The position numbers and the translations under genes are program-made. The notes beneath the pieces are model-generated. The model was not told the DNA's origin, searched no databases, and worked only from the letters and a program-made list of their open reading frames with translations. From Acinetobacter proteolyticus (GTDB lineage: Bacteria > Pseudomonadota > Gammaproteobacteria > Pseudomonadales > Moraxellaceae), in NCBI RefSeq assembly GCF_000367945.1, contig NZ_KB849179.1, positions 850,446 to 914,445 of the forward strand: a stretch of DNA of 64,000 nucleotides, read 5' to 3'. This document shows, piece after piece, positions 33,785 to 42,837 of this stretch; the stretch's first letter is position 1; each line of letters opens with the position of its first letter.

Positions 33785-33803
33785 AAATAATAATCATTCA
33801 ATA
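33785..33803. promoter_or_regulatory. Putative Fur box upstream of hphA
   Basis: GCAAATAATAATCATTCAA fits the Fur 19-mer at about 13 positions by eye, about 115 bp before hphA and just after the hphR stop region. It suggests an iron-controlled promoter for hphA-hsmA-tonB-hemO. Confidence 0.5.
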
Positions 33804-33860
33804 TTATTATTTACGTTTATCTAATTCCGACTGATGTTAAGGTTGGAATTAAATTTTGTG

Positions 33861-36800
33861 TTAAAACTTGGTGGTCCAGCTGACTTTCAAAGTACGACCT
33901 GGTGCAGCCATTGCACTGCGAGTGAGTGGATCGATATAAAATTGGTTTGAAAGGTTATTACCTACAAATTCAACTGTGTTATAGGTATCAACTTGATAGC
34001 GTGCATAGGCATCAAAAATCCATGTATCGTCCCAAGCGAGAGGTACATTGAGGTAATAGCCTTTATTGATACCTGCATCGTTATTTTTACGTAATGGGCT
34101 TTCATAGCCTTTGTAGAAAGTTGCTCGCGCACCAAGCTCAAGCCTTTCATCTAGAAAACGCGCGCCGAATAAAGCATGTGCGCTGAGTTCGGGTGTTGAC
34201 ATCGTTACCAGATAGCCGTTCGGAAAACCATCATCGACGCAACGTTGATAAGCATCGCGGAATTGAACGCCTTGATCTGTTTGTACGATACCGCTGTTGA
34301 TCATTTTATTAATGGCGCTATTGCTGTCACAAACCTCATTTTTAAGGTTATAAGCCATACTTAAATCAGTAAAGAAAGCACCATTATCAAAACGGCTTTG
34401 CAACTCAAGGCCAGAAAGCTTTTGCTCATCCATATTGGTAAAAATCAGATTTTGATTACGCTCAATCACATTTTTGGTTTTGTTGTAGTAATAGGCCAGC
34501 TTAATATCGGCATTACGTGCTGAGCTTAACCAGTTACGCATGTCATAGACATAACCCACTTCATAATTAAACGCATGTTCGGGCTTAATCGCCTGATATG
34601 GCATCATTGCTGAGAAACCAACGGTACTCTCAAATAAGCTCGGTAAGCGATATTCCTCTGCATAACGTACATAAAGCCGATTATTTTCAGTCAAATGAAT
34701 AGATGCACCAAGTTGAGGTGCCCAGCCACTGTCTTTTACTTTCTGGGCTGATTCAATCGGGACCTGCTCAATCACAACAGGCTGAAAACCATTCCCGATA
34801 ACCACATACTTCTGCCCTGAGGCATTCAGTTGGTTTAATATATTATCGGCTAAGGCCAAATGACCATTGTCATCAGCTTTCCAAGTGAGAGTATTTTTCT
34901 GTGACCAAATTCGGCTATACAACGTCGTTTCTGATGCAGGCACCGTTTCTAAGCGGCCATCCCAATCAGGATTGTTGGCTGCATAACGTTGCGTTAAAAG
35001 GTTTAGCATACGTTGTTGCTGAGCATCATAACTCTCAGGCATGGTTCGATATTCAAAGTTGTATTCTTTGACTTTACTTTTCTTGGTAAATAACGGATTT
35101 AAAGAGGGATCAATACCATCTCTGATCGATTTATTTAAGAAGTCATCAAAAGCCCAATAAGAGCGATAACGCATGCCAGCATCGAAACTTAACCAAGAGG
35201 TTGGACGATAGTTAAAATTAAAATCAAAGGTCTTTTCTTCACGACGTCCGGCACGAGGTAAAGCTTGATATAAGGAATAACTTGGACCATATTCACCATA
35301 AACATCGTCAGAAGTAAGCTTTTCTTTTAAGAAGCTTCCCCCCAAAGTTAAATCAAGCTGATCAGATAATTGTGCTTTATTACTGATACTAATGCCTTGG
35401 CGTCTATTGTCTGAATGACTGATTGCCGTATTGATCAGACGATTATCTCTAAAATCAATAATCGTTGGCCATCCGCCTCGTGTGTAAGTTTCGCTTTCAG
35501 TGTCGGTTTGCCAAATATTGGTATAAAAATCAATCCACTGATTATTCTCAGGTTTATATTTGTATTCTAAGCTATAGGCCTTAGAACGAATATGACTGAG
35601 TGGCCATTGCGGTACACCGATTTCAGGGGTTAACCCCCATTCAATTCGTGAAGGCATGATCTCACCAAATCTATTTTTGGTATCTCGATAAGTGAATTTC
35701 AGTGCTTGATCATCAGTTGGTCGATAACCTGCCTTGAATAACCAAGACTCCATCTGGCTAGATGTATTCGGAACTTCATTACCAGGCTTATAGGAATGCG
35801 CAAAATAAGGAATAAAATCAAGACTATTACTTGGCTCGGCCCGCTTGTAATACCCAGCACCGTGGGTACCTGAAAAATAGTTACCACGTTCACGAACAGC
35901 ATAAACCGCCAATAAATCAAATTTGTCCTGTTTCATTGCCAATGCAAGTCGGCCCGCTAAATCATCTCCCGAGAAGTTAGAATTATCATTGCGGGTTCGG
36001 TTCTTTTTATAAATATCTGGATCGTATTTTTGACCATTAATATCCTCCCACGGCGTCGTATCATTATAGTTTTTGCCGATTTTACTCATGTCTGGCAATG
36101 AAGGATCAATGGCGTTGGTAGAACCTTCTACTTTTAGTTCTGCGCCAAAGGTTTTACCCAGACGAACAATATCATCCGCTTCTAAGGTCTTGACCACAAC
36201 ACCACCACCGACTGAAGTTGTGGTATTCCGTTCAAGTGATGGACCTTTAATCACTTCAATACCCGCAATCAGATTAGGGTCGATATAATTTCGATTATTC
36301 ACCCCATTGTAGCCACGCCACACCGCAATCGACTGCTCAGTACCGTCAATAGTTAATGGCACTCGACCTACCCCTTGCACACCACGTACACTCGGATCTA
36401 AAGCACCACTATTACGGGCATCACCACTATAAACCCCAACCATGCCTTGTAAAACATCGGCTGGATTGGTGCCTTTAAAACGCTCAATATAGTCTTTGCC
36501 TGCATAAACAGAAGATCGATTGGCATCATAAACTCGATTGCTACCCTGAGTATCACGATCTTCTTGACCATAGACCACCATTGGCGTCAAACGAACAGAG
36601 ATTTCGTCATCTTGAGCTAGTGTCGAAGATGTATGTTTCATCGCAGTTACTGGTGCACTTGAAGGTGTATTACTATTTTTAGCTGTCTTTTTTGCCAGTG
36701 TATAACCCTGCCCGACTTTGACTGCATAGAATGCCGAAGATGCTAAAATATGCTGAAAACCTTGCTCTAATGCATAGTTGCCTTTTAATCCTGAACTGTA

Positions 36801-37019
36801 TTGCCCTTTTAATTGCTGCGCATCAATGGCAATTGATGTCCCCGATTGTTCAGCAAACTGATTCAATACATTGGCCAAAGTTCCTGCGGGAATATTATAA
36901 GATTTTGCCGCAACGGTTTCTGCATAAGCATGTTGCATAGGTAAAGCTAAGCTTGCAATACAGGCTGTATGTACAGCAAATGTGAGTGTTGAGAACCGAA
37001 ATAAGTTCCGACTTCGCAT
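33861..37019 (-). CDS. hphR: Hemophilin receptor HphR, TonB-dependent with STN domain
   Basis: Large TonB-dependent receptor of 1052 residues: signal peptide (ends PMQHAYA), STN domain (about 40-105, AKSYNIPAGTLANVLNQFAEQ), plug (about 180-290, GVQGVGRVPLTIDGTEQS) and barrel ending in Phe (KVSWTTKF). The barrel has long inserts, and the YRLPSLFESTV region matches the heme-receptor FRAP zone. In A. baumannii HphR imports heme from HphA; the STN domain links it to the FecR and sigma genes next door. GGAGAGG lies 5 nt before the ATG at 37019; an ATG eight codons upstream is less likely. It is preceded by a Fur-like box. Confidence 0.9.
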   Translation of the reverse strand: MRSRNLFRFSTLTFAVHTACIASLALPMQHAYAETVAAKSYNIPAGTLANVLNQFAEQSGTSIAIDAQQLKGQYSSGLKGNYALEQGFQHILASSAFYAVKVGQGYTLAKKTAKNSNTPSSAPVTAMKHTSSTLAQDDEISVRLTPMVVYGQEDRDTQGSNRVYDANRSSVYAGKDYIERFKGTNPADVLQGMVGVYSGDARNSGALDPSVRGVQGVGRVPLTIDGTEQSIAVWRGYNGVNNRNYIDPNLIAGIEVIKGPSLERNTTTSVGGGVVVKTLEADDIVRLGKTFGAELKVEGSTNAIDPSLPDMSKIGKNYNDTTPWEDINGQKYDPDIYKKNRTRNDNSNFSGDDLAGRLALAMKQDKFDLLAVYAVRERGNYFSGTHGAGYYKRAEPSNSLDFIPYFAHSYKPGNEVPNTSSQMESWLFKAGYRPTDDQALKFTYRDTKNRFGEIMPSRIEWGLTPEIGVPQWPLSHIRSKAYSLEYKYKPENNQWIDFYTNIWQTDTESETYTRGGWPTIIDFRDNRLINTAISHSDNRRQGISISNKAQLSDQLDLTLGGSFLKEKLTSDDVYGEYGPSYSLYQALPRAGRREEKTFDFNFNYRPTSWLSFDAGMRYRSYWAFDDFLNKSIRDGIDPSLNPLFTKKSKVKEYNFEYRTMPESYDAQQQRMLNLLTQRYAANNPDWDGRLETVPASETTLYSRIWSQKNTLTWKADDNGHLALADNILNQLNASGQKYVVIGNGFQPVVIEQVPIESAQKVKDSGWAPQLGASIHLTENNRLYVRYAEEYRLPSLFESTVGFSAMMPYQAIKPEHAFNYEVGYVYDMRNWLSSARNADIKLAYYYNKTKNVIERNQNLIFTNMDEQKLSGLELQSRFDNGAFFTDLSMAYNLKNEVCDSNSAINKMINSGIVQTDQGVQFRDAYQRCVDDGFPNGYLVTMSTPELSAHALFGARFLDERLELGARATFYKGYESPLRKNNDAGINKGYYLNVPLAWDDTWIFDAYARYQVDTYNTVEFVGNNLSNQFYIDPLTRSAMAAPGRTLKVSWTTKF

Positions 37020-37061
37020 TTGACCCTCTCCGACTTTCTTCATTTTTCCCGCCCCAGTAAA

Positions 37062-37081
37062 TGTAAATAAGAATCATTAAA
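37062..37081. promoter_or_regulatory. Putative Fur box upstream of hphR
   Basis: GTAAATAAGAATCATTAAA contains AATAAGAATCATTA, a good Fur half with partial dyad, about 45 bp before hphR. Confidence 0.45.
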
Positions 37082-37224
37082 CCTATTGAAATAAAATGAT
37101 CCCAAATTTATTGCTTCTACTTACTATGACGAACAGCTTTAAAAAAAGTGGAACCTAAATGCTAAAAAAAATTTAATTTTTTTGAATGTAGATATTCAAG
37201 ACACCCACACCTATTATTTATTGA

Positions 37225-38229
37225 TTATTTTTTTGATGAAATAACAATGAGATAAGGTGTTATTTGATAAACTGTTAAGTTGGGAAATACTGTTGATAAT
37301 AATTTAAGTGCATCTTGAGTTTGGTCTAATGGCAACACGGCATTCACTTGAATCTTGCTTAATGCCTCCGCATTAAAAAGAATTTTACCGTTGTAGTTTT
37401 GATCTAATTCTTTGAGTACTTGATCCAGTGGTAAATCCTCTACCATCAATTGGTGTTTATTCCACTTTTGTTGTTCATTATAAATATTGAGTGCTGAAAT
37501 AGGCTGCACTCCATCCTGATTCATACTCACAGCCTGTCCTGCACTCACAATCACTTGTTGTTTGGAATACACATTTGCTGCTTGCAACCGTACCCGAGAA
37601 TGCAACATTTTTAACTCGGTTACAGTAGGCGCATAATTCACACTAAACACTGTCCCTAATGCTTGAATCTGACCATGCTTGGTTTTGACTAAAAATGGAC
37701 GCTGTGGATCTTTAGCAACATCCACATAAATTTGCCCCTGTACCAATTCAACAATACGTTGATTGGCTTGAAAATCGATATTGACTGCACTCTTGCCTCT
37801 TAGAATTAAACGCGAACCATCTTGCAAGGTTTGGGTGGTCCATTGTGCTGAATCGCCCTGAATGTCCGCTGTTACATAAGCAATAGAGTAATCTGATACA
37901 TAAAAAATGCTGCCACTGACTGCAATCAAAGCAATCGCAAAAGCACTGCCTACTCTCAGTTTTTTATAAACTTTCGCTGAACCTAAACCTGCTTTGAGCG
38001 CGGACTTGACTACTTTTTTATGCTGCGTACTTTGAGATACGTTTTGAATCGAACAAAGACACTGCTCAATATCAGCTGCAATTTTATGATGTTGTTGGCT
38101 GTTCTGTTTCCATTGATTAAACTTTAATTGCGCATTTTTTCGGGTTGGTTCATCGTCTGAGCTTAATTGCACAATCCATAATGCAGCTTCCTCAACCAGT
38201 CGATGATGATCTTGCTTATCGATTGCCAT
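37225..38229 (-). CDS. FecR-family transmembrane regulator of hemophilin locus
   Basis: Paralogue of 11210-12178, 334 residues: N-terminal sigma-binding domain (VEEAALWIVQLSSDDEPTRK), transmembrane segment about 92-110 (VGSAFAIALIAVSGSIFYV), periplasmic FecR domain (WTTQTLQDGSRLILRGKSAV, FLVKTKHGQIQALGTVFSV) and C-terminal STN-like part (LVMVEDLPLDQVLKEL region). It sits immediately downstream of its sigma gene with no gap, and upstream of hphR. Signal flow: HemO substrate heme on HphR, STN contact, FecR, sigma release. Confidence 0.87.
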   Translation of the reverse strand: MAIDKQDHHRLVEEAALWIVQLSSDDEPTRKNAQLKFNQWKQNSQQHHKIAADIEQCLCSIQNVSQSTQHKKVVKSALKAGLGSAKVYKKLRVGSAFAIALIAVSGSIFYVSDYSIAYVTADIQGDSAQWTTQTLQDGSRLILRGKSAVNIDFQANQRIVELVQGQIYVDVAKDPQRPFLVKTKHGQIQALGTVFSVNYAPTVTELKMLHSRVRLQAANVYSKQQVIVSAGQAVSMNQDGVQPISALNIYNEQQKWNKHQLMVEDLPLDQVLKELDQNYNGKILFNAEALSKIQVNAVLPLDQTQDALKLLSTVFPNLTVYQITPYLIVISSKK

Positions 38230-38757
38230 TTAAGTGCTGAAATCCATTTCTAAACGAGCCTGATAGCAACGAATCAAACAATTTGCTAAATATTTTTGGA
38301 TCATTTTGGTTGAAACACCCAACTGTTCGGCAACCTCTTTATGCGTATAGCCTTCCAAATAATGCAGAATAAATGCTTGCTGTGCTTTGGCAGAGACATC
38401 TTCCAAGGCTTTACACATTTGATCGAGTGCTTGAACAATCTGCATTTGCTCTTCAGGTGAAGTTACACCATCCAGCATATATTCCATTTGGCTCAAGCCA
38501 TCTAAATAGGCTTGCTCAATGCGTTTACGGCGCACTTGATCAATAAGTAAATTTTTCGCAATTGAGGTGAGATAGGCGCGTGGTTCTTTAATCCCGAAAA
38601 GTTCGTCACGCGTTTGCAGTAATTTAATAAAGGTATCTTGTACTAAGTCAGCAGCTTGATCAGTATTGCCTATTTTTTGTCTCAACCATTGATGAAGCCA
38701 GCCTCTATGGTTTCTGTATAACTCATCTACAAGCATAGGGGTTTTGTTCACGATCAT
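38230..38757 (-). CDS. FecI-like ECF sigma factor of hemophilin locus
   Basis: ECF sigma of about 175 residues: region 2 (LYRNHRGWLHQWLRQKI, AADLVQDTFIKLLQ, AYLTSIAKNLLIDQV) and region 4 (AQQAFILHYLEGYTHKEVAEQLGVSTKMIQKYL). It resembles the first heme sigma factor but differs clearly in the DNA-contact helix, so the two may recognise different promoters. A perfect Fur palindrome ends 22 bp upstream, with TATACT in between as a -10. The upstream TTG at 38766 lies almost at the expected transcript start, so ATG at 38757 or 38736 is more likely. Confidence 0.86.
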   Translation of the reverse strand: MIVNKTPMLVDELYRNHRGWLHQWLRQKIGNTDQAADLVQDTFIKLLQTRDELFGIKEPRAYLTSIAKNLLIDQVRRKRIEQAYLDGLSQMEYMLDGVTSPEEQMQIVQALDQMCKALEDVSAKAQQAFILHYLEGYTHKEVAEQLGVSTKMIQKYLANCLIRCYQARLEMDFST

Positions 38758-38778
38758 CTGACTCAAAACAAAGTATAC

Positions 38779-38803
38779 TTAAATGATAATAATTATCATT
38801 TAA
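38779..38803. promoter_or_regulatory. Perfect-dyad Fur box upstream of hemophilin sigma gene
   Basis: TTAAATGATAAT, central A, then the exact reverse complement: 25 nt with 12-nt arms. It is the strongest Fur-like site in the window. Confidence 0.82.
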
Positions 38804-38901
38804 AAAATCAAGCAAGAATCTGACAAACTTGTATTGACTGTTATTTTTATAGACATCCAGTTCAAATCGAATGAGTGAGCAACACAACTATAAATTATAG
38901 C

Positions 38902-39759
38902 TTATTGATTTAATTGACCTTCAACCCAATTAATTAACTCACTCATGTGTCTATTTCGGCATTTTAATTGCTCTTTATTTGGAATGTAATAACACAAGTC
39001 AGATTGCACAGACTGTGTTGGCAATGTTTGCAGTAATTTCGCATCGATTAAACGTCGAACTAAGGTGCTGGAACAAAATACCAATCCATCACTGGCAAGT
39101 GCTTCTTGAATACCAAAAATTTCTTGATCAAAGTTTCTGAGCTGAATGTTTAAACGCGCTAAACCATTCTCTTCAAGCCATGTTTGTAATGGCGGTTTCG
39201 GTAAATTCTTATTTTTCCATTCTGTACTTAATAGTGTAATTGCTTGTTCGGTCCACGCGCTCATATCTAGTCGGGCTGCCGCATACACATTAAAAGACTC
39301 ATATCTAATAATATCTGATGCAACAACGGATGAAACAGTACCATAGCGAATTGGTAACGCATATAGATGATTTTCCAGACTTTCTCCAGTAGAGATTTCA
39401 ATAGAGATCTCTGGATGCTTTTCAGCAAATGCCTGCATAGATGGAATCAAAACCATTGCAGCAAGTGAGGAAGTGGTGGTGATCTTAATCACACGACTGG
39501 CAGCACTCACCTCTTCCAAAGCATCTTCAATGGTGCGGAATCCATTTGATATTGCACTCGCTAATCTCTCGCCGGTCTCGGTTAAGCTGATTTTTCGAAC
39601 CTGTCGATAAAACAAATCCACATTTAAACGGTTTTCCAGATTACCAACGTGATGTGAAATCGCCGTAGGGGTTAGCGATAGCTCTTCAGCGGCCAATTTA
39701 AAACTGCCTAATCGAGCAGCAGATTCAAATGCCTTTAGTGCTTGTAATGAAACCTGCAT
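38902..39759 (-). CDS. LysR-family regulator (GcvA-like) divergent from azoR
   Basis: LysR-type regulator of 285 residues, GcvA-like at its N-terminus: FESAARLGSFKLAAEELSLTPTAISHHVGNLE is the winged helix, with an effector domain from about 95. Divergent from the azoreductase-like gene by 127 bp, it is the natural candidate to control it. I place the start at ATG 39759 (MQVSLQALKAF); the frame is open to 39807. Azoreductase-adjacent LysR proteins often answer to quinones or thiol-reactive agents; the effector here is unknown. Confidence 0.84.
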   Translation of the reverse strand: MQVSLQALKAFESAARLGSFKLAAEELSLTPTAISHHVGNLENRLNVDLFYRQVRKISLTETGERLASAISNGFRTIEDALEEVSAASRVIKITTTSSLAAMVLIPSMQAFAEKHPEISIEISTGESLENHLYALPIRYGTVSSVVASDIIRYESFNVYAAARLDMSAWTEQAITLLSTEWKNKNLPKPPLQTWLEENGLARLNIQLRNFDQEIFGIQEALASDGLVFCSSTLVRRLIDAKLLQTLPTQSVQSDLCYYIPNKEQLKCRNRHMSELINWVEGQLNQ

Positions 39760-39886
39760 TTTCAACACTCCATAAACAAGTTTTATAGATGAATTTAACT
39801 CATTCATAGCTGTGATTTACTCGTTTGTCCAGTCTGTAATGAGCACTTAAGATGAGTTTATCGTTTAATTCCTCAAGTGACCGATC

Positions 39887-40588
39887 ATGACGACCTTATT
39901 ACATATTGATGCCAGTGTTCGAGCAGCTTTCAATCCGAATCCAAATCATAACTCCATTTCAAAGAATATTGCGAAGCGCTTTATCAGTGCATTACAAAAG
40001 CAACACGCGATAGATGAATATATTTATCGTGATGTTGGTGTGAATCCACCAGCTTTTATTAATCAAGATTGGATCGGTGCTGTGTTTACTCCTGAAGAAA
40101 AAAGAACACGGAGCCAAAAAGATCTTTTGGCTCTATCAGACCAATTGATTGCCGAAGTCTCAGCAGCTCATCTGATCGTGATTTCCTCACCAATGTATAA
40201 CTATGGTATGCCTGCGCAGTTAAAAGCATGGTTTGATCAAATCATCCGGATCAATAAAACGTTTGACTTTGACCTTGCGCGTGGTGACTTTCCACTCCAA
40301 CCCTTACTATCAGGTAAACGTCTGGTCATCATTAGCTCAAGTGGTGAATTTGGTTTTGACACCGATGGGATTCGCGCGAATCAAGGTCATCTCGTCCCGC
40401 ATCTGCGAACCTTAAGTAAATATTTAGGGGTTGAGCAGATTTATGAAATTGCATCTGAATATCAAGAATTTGCAGATATTCGCCATCAGAACTCACTAGC
40501 ACATGCATTACATCAAGCGGAATCCCTTGCTGAAAAGTTAATATTTGTGGATCAAAAAAGTCCTGTAACACAGCTCGAATATAAATAA
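39887..40588 (+). CDS. azoR: FMN-dependent NADH:quinone / azo reductase (AzoR family)
   Basis: Flavodoxin-fold reductase of 233 residues that transfers two electrons from NADH to quinones or azo dyes. Typical blocks are the N-terminal LLHIDASVRA, SSPMYNYGMPAQLKAWFDQIIRINKTF for FMN binding, and VIISSSGEFGFDTDG in place of the more usual SRGG loop. It lies at the left edge of a group of electrophile- and quinone-handling genes (to 51.2 kb), but lacks the MerR-type operator and instead diverges from its own LysR gene. Quinone reduction to avoid redox cycling is the likely physiological role. Confidence 0.86.
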   Translation: MTTLLHIDASVRAAFNPNPNHNSISKNIAKRFISALQKQHAIDEYIYRDVGVNPPAFINQDWIGAVFTPEEKRTRSQKDLLALSDQLIAEVSAAHLIVISSPMYNYGMPAQLKAWFDQIIRINKTFDFDLARGDFPLQPLLSGKRLVIISSSGEFGFDTDGIRANQGHLVPHLRTLSKYLGVEQIYEIASEYQEFADIRHQNSLAHALHQAESLAEKLIFVDQKSPVTQLEYK

Positions 40589-40691
40589 GATCAAGCTCTA
40601 GACATAAAGTCTGATCAAGATTGAAAGCGCGTGAATAAAGTGATGATCTGATCACTTTATTCCGCTCTATTTGGCCATTATTCAGAAAAAA

Positions 40692-41384
40692 TTACTTTGC
40701 TTCTAAAGCATCAATCATTGCAAATGCAGTCACTCGTGCAGAAAATGGGTTCTGACCTGTAATTAAATTCGCATCTCGTACGACATTCGGAAAAAAAGGA
40801 ATAAACTTCCTTTGATAATGTGCTCCACGTTCTTTGGCTAGCTCTTCGGCGTTATAAGGAACTTTCTTAGCGACTCCTGCCAATACTTCTTCGCACCATG
40901 CAAATCCTGTAAGTTTCTTTCCGGCAATTAAATATTCTCCTGTAGAAAGTCGAACATTAAGCAACCCACAATAGCCATGACAGACACTGGCAACAACGCC
41001 GCCTTGTTCATAGATATTTTTAGTGATGTCCTGCAATTCAGCATTGTCTAGAAAGTCCCACATCACCCCATGCCCACCGGTGTAATAGATGGCATCATAA
41101 TCTTGCCAGTTAATCTCAGAAGGTTTTTTTGTTGTTTCAAGTAATTGCATAAATGTAGGATCATTTTTACGCTTAAGCACAGAAGCATCGGCAACAAAAC
41201 TCTCTAATGACTTAGGTTCTATCGGAGATAAACCACCATTAGGGCTCACAATATCTTGAAGATAATTTTGCTTATCAAACTCATCATAGGCATGCGTTAA
41301 CTCGCCTAACCATAGCCCTGTTGGCCGGTCGATCCCTTCATATTTCGAGATATTGGTTACAACATGCAGGATACGTTTCGACAT
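40692..41384 (-). CDS. DJ-1/PfpI family (Hsp31-like) protein, cytosolic copy
   Basis: Class-I glutamine-amidotransferase-fold protein of 230 residues with the DJ-1/Hsp31 nucleophile Cys135 in VASVCHGYCGLL, an upstream acidic residue (Glu28 in WLGELTHAY) and YYTGGHGVMWDF. Members act as glutathione-independent glyoxalase III, protein deglycase or chaperone. It has no signal peptide. Its promoter is MerR-type: operator at 41431-41461 firing leftward. A homologue with signal peptide lies at 42018-42824. Which carbonyl it handles is unknown; methylglyoxal is a fair guess. Confidence 0.85.
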   Translation of the reverse strand: MSKRILHVVTNISKYEGIDRPTGLWLGELTHAYDEFDKQNYLQDIVSPNGGLSPIEPKSLESFVADASVLKRKNDPTFMQLLETTKKPSEINWQDYDAIYYTGGHGVMWDFLDNAELQDITKNIYEQGGVVASVCHGYCGLLNVRLSTGEYLIAGKKLTGFAWCEEVLAGVAKKVPYNAEELAKERGAHYQRKFIPFFPNVVRDANLITGQNPFSARVTAFAMIDALEAK

Positions 41385-41430
41385 CTTTTACCTCGGCTTT
41401 ATAAATTTATTTTAGTCTTGCTTTTGTCTA

Positions 41431-41461
41431 ACTATAAGCTTAAAGTTTGCTTGAATGTCAA
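41431..41461 (-). promoter_or_regulatory. MerR-type operator 1, facing the cytosolic DJ-1 gene
   Basis: Minus strand: TTGACA, 19-bp spacer TTCAAGCAAACTTTAAGCT, TATAGT. The long spacer and central dyad are typical of MerR-activated promoters. It also lies 15 bp before merR, so the regulator may control itself. It is the most diverged of six sites. Confidence 0.82.
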
Positions 41462-41476
41462 GAGGAGATCAGTAAG

Positions 41477-41890
41477 ATGAATATTAGTGAATTATCAAAA
41501 CAAAGTGGTCTAAGCACTCCAACGATTCGCTATTATGAACAAATCAAACTGCTGCCCAAGGCAAAACGTAAATCCAATGGTTACCGACATTATAGTGAGA
41601 ATGATCTCAAGCAATTATTCCTGATTCAACAGGCTCAGCAAGTTGGCTTTTCTCTGACAGAAATTAAAGCGTTCTTACCTTCAAACGTCTCTTCATGGGA
41701 TCATGATATCCTGATCGGCTTACTTGAGAGCAAAATCAAGGATATTGAAGAGCTTGAACAAAAACTTGCAATCAGTAAACAAAACCTGCAAATGATGATT
41801 ATAGCGATCAATAGCAAACCAGATGAAATTACCTGTGAAGAAAATGCGCAACGTTTGCTTAATCTTTACTATACCAACGACAAAGCCTAA
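41477..41890 (+). CDS. MerR-family regulator, probable master of a six-operator regulon
   Basis: MerR-type activator of 137 residues: winged helix 1-70 (ISELSKQSGLSTPTIRYYEQIKLLP, GYRHYSENDLKQLFLI), then a dimerising coiled coil (about 75-112). It has a single cysteine, Cys120 in EITCEEN, and no metal-binding cluster or SoxR iron-sulfur cysteines; in this it resembles NmlR/AdhR-type members, where one Cys senses aldehydes or other electrophiles. ATG at 41477 follows AGAGGAG at 9 nt. Operators with 19-bp spacers flank it and recur up to 46.8 kb, so it probably activates all of them by DNA distortion. A ligand other than an electrophile cannot be excluded. Confidence 0.88.
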   Translation: MNISELSKQSGLSTPTIRYYEQIKLLPKAKRKSNGYRHYSENDLKQLFLIQQAQQVGFSLTEIKAFLPSNVSSWDHDILIGLLESKIKDIEELEQKLAISKQNLQMMIIAINSKPDEITCEENAQRLLNLYYTNDKA

Positions 41891-41956
41891 TACTTTGTTT
41901 ATAAGTTTTTAGGCTGCAACCACGGCTCCTATTCATAAACAAATGCACAAAAGCAC

Positions 41957-41987
41957 TTGACCTTAAACCTAACTTTAAACATAGCAT
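41957..41987 (+). promoter_or_regulatory. MerR-type operator 2, facing periplasmic DJ-1 gene
   Basis: TTGACC, 19-bp spacer TTAAACCTAACTTTAAACA, TAGCAT, about 30 bp before the gene at 42018. Confidence 0.82.
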
Positions 41988-42017
41988 CAATCTCAGGTAA
42001 TGAATGAGGAACCTGTC

Positions 42018-42824
42018 ATGTTTAAAGTTTGGAAATTCCCAAAATGGTTGATTGGCTTTTTTATGCTTATATTCATCAGTAATATGGCTTATGCAACCGA
42101 AACTACTCAACAGCATATACAAGCTACGCCAAAAGGCAAAATTTTGGTGGTGATGACCAACCACTCAGCTTATCCAACTCGCTCAGATACGACAGGATTA
42201 TGGCTGACTGAACTCACGCATTTTTATGATGTTGCGCTTGCGGCTGGCTATGACATGGATTTTGTCAGTCCACAAGGTGGTGCTGTACCTCTAGATGAGC
42301 GTAGCCTAAAGCCAATTTATGTGGATCAATCAGCTAAAAAACATCTGGCTGATTCTCAATTTATGCAGCGCTTAAATAATACCCTTACGCCTAACGCTAT
42401 TGATCCTTCTCATTACAAAGCAGTTTATTACACAGGTGGTCATGGCACCATGTGGGATTTTCCCAACAACCAAGCGCTAAAGAATATTAGTGAAAAAATT
42501 TACCAACAAGGTGGCATCGTATCTGCAGTTTGTCATGGTGTTGGAGGATTATTGCCACTACAAGATACGACTGGTAAAGCGCTCATTGCAGGTCGAACTG
42601 TTACTGGTTTTGCCAATATTGAAGAAAGCTTGTCTGGGATAAAATCTCAAGTTCCTTTCTCCTTACAAGATGGATTGGTCACACGCGGCGCAAAGTATAA
42701 GCGTGGCTTTTTACCCTTTACATCTTATGTGATTACTGACGATCGAATAATCACTGGGCAGAATCCGCAATCCAGTAAAGAAATTGCTGAAGCCGTTGTC
42801 AAACGGTTAAAAACTTTGAATTAA
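42018..42824 (+). CDS. DJ-1/PfpI family protein with signal peptide, envelope copy
   Basis: Homologue of the cytosolic DJ-1 protein with an added secretion signal (WLIGFFMLIFISNMAYA, cleavage near residue 26). The 268-residue protein keeps the nucleophile Cys172 (VSAVCHGVGGLL), YYTGGHGTMWDF and RSDTTGLWLTELTHFY. It is therefore probably a periplasmic DJ-1-type enzyme, an unusual location for the family. GAGGA precedes ATG 42018; an ATG six codons upstream overlaps the ribosome site. It is single, ended by a hairpin at 42838. Role inferred: same reaction as the cytosolic copy, in the envelope. Confidence 0.85.
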   Translation: MFKVWKFPKWLIGFFMLIFISNMAYATETTQQHIQATPKGKILVVMTNHSAYPTRSDTTGLWLTELTHFYDVALAAGYDMDFVSPQGGAVPLDERSLKPIYVDQSAKKHLADSQFMQRLNNTLTPNAIDPSHYKAVYYTGGHGTMWDFPNNQALKNISEKIYQQGGIVSAVCHGVGGLLPLQDTTGKALIAGRTVTGFANIEESLSGIKSQVPFSLQDGLVTRGAKYKRGFLPFTSYVITDDRIITGQNPQSSKEIAEAVVKRLKTLN

Positions 42825-42837
42825 AATCGTTAATAAA

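Noticed and set aside
41477..41890. MerR protein as a metal (CueR/ZntR) or SoxR-type sensor
   Set aside because: It has only one cysteine (Cys120) and no C-terminal CxxC or CxxCxCxxxxxC, so neither class fits.
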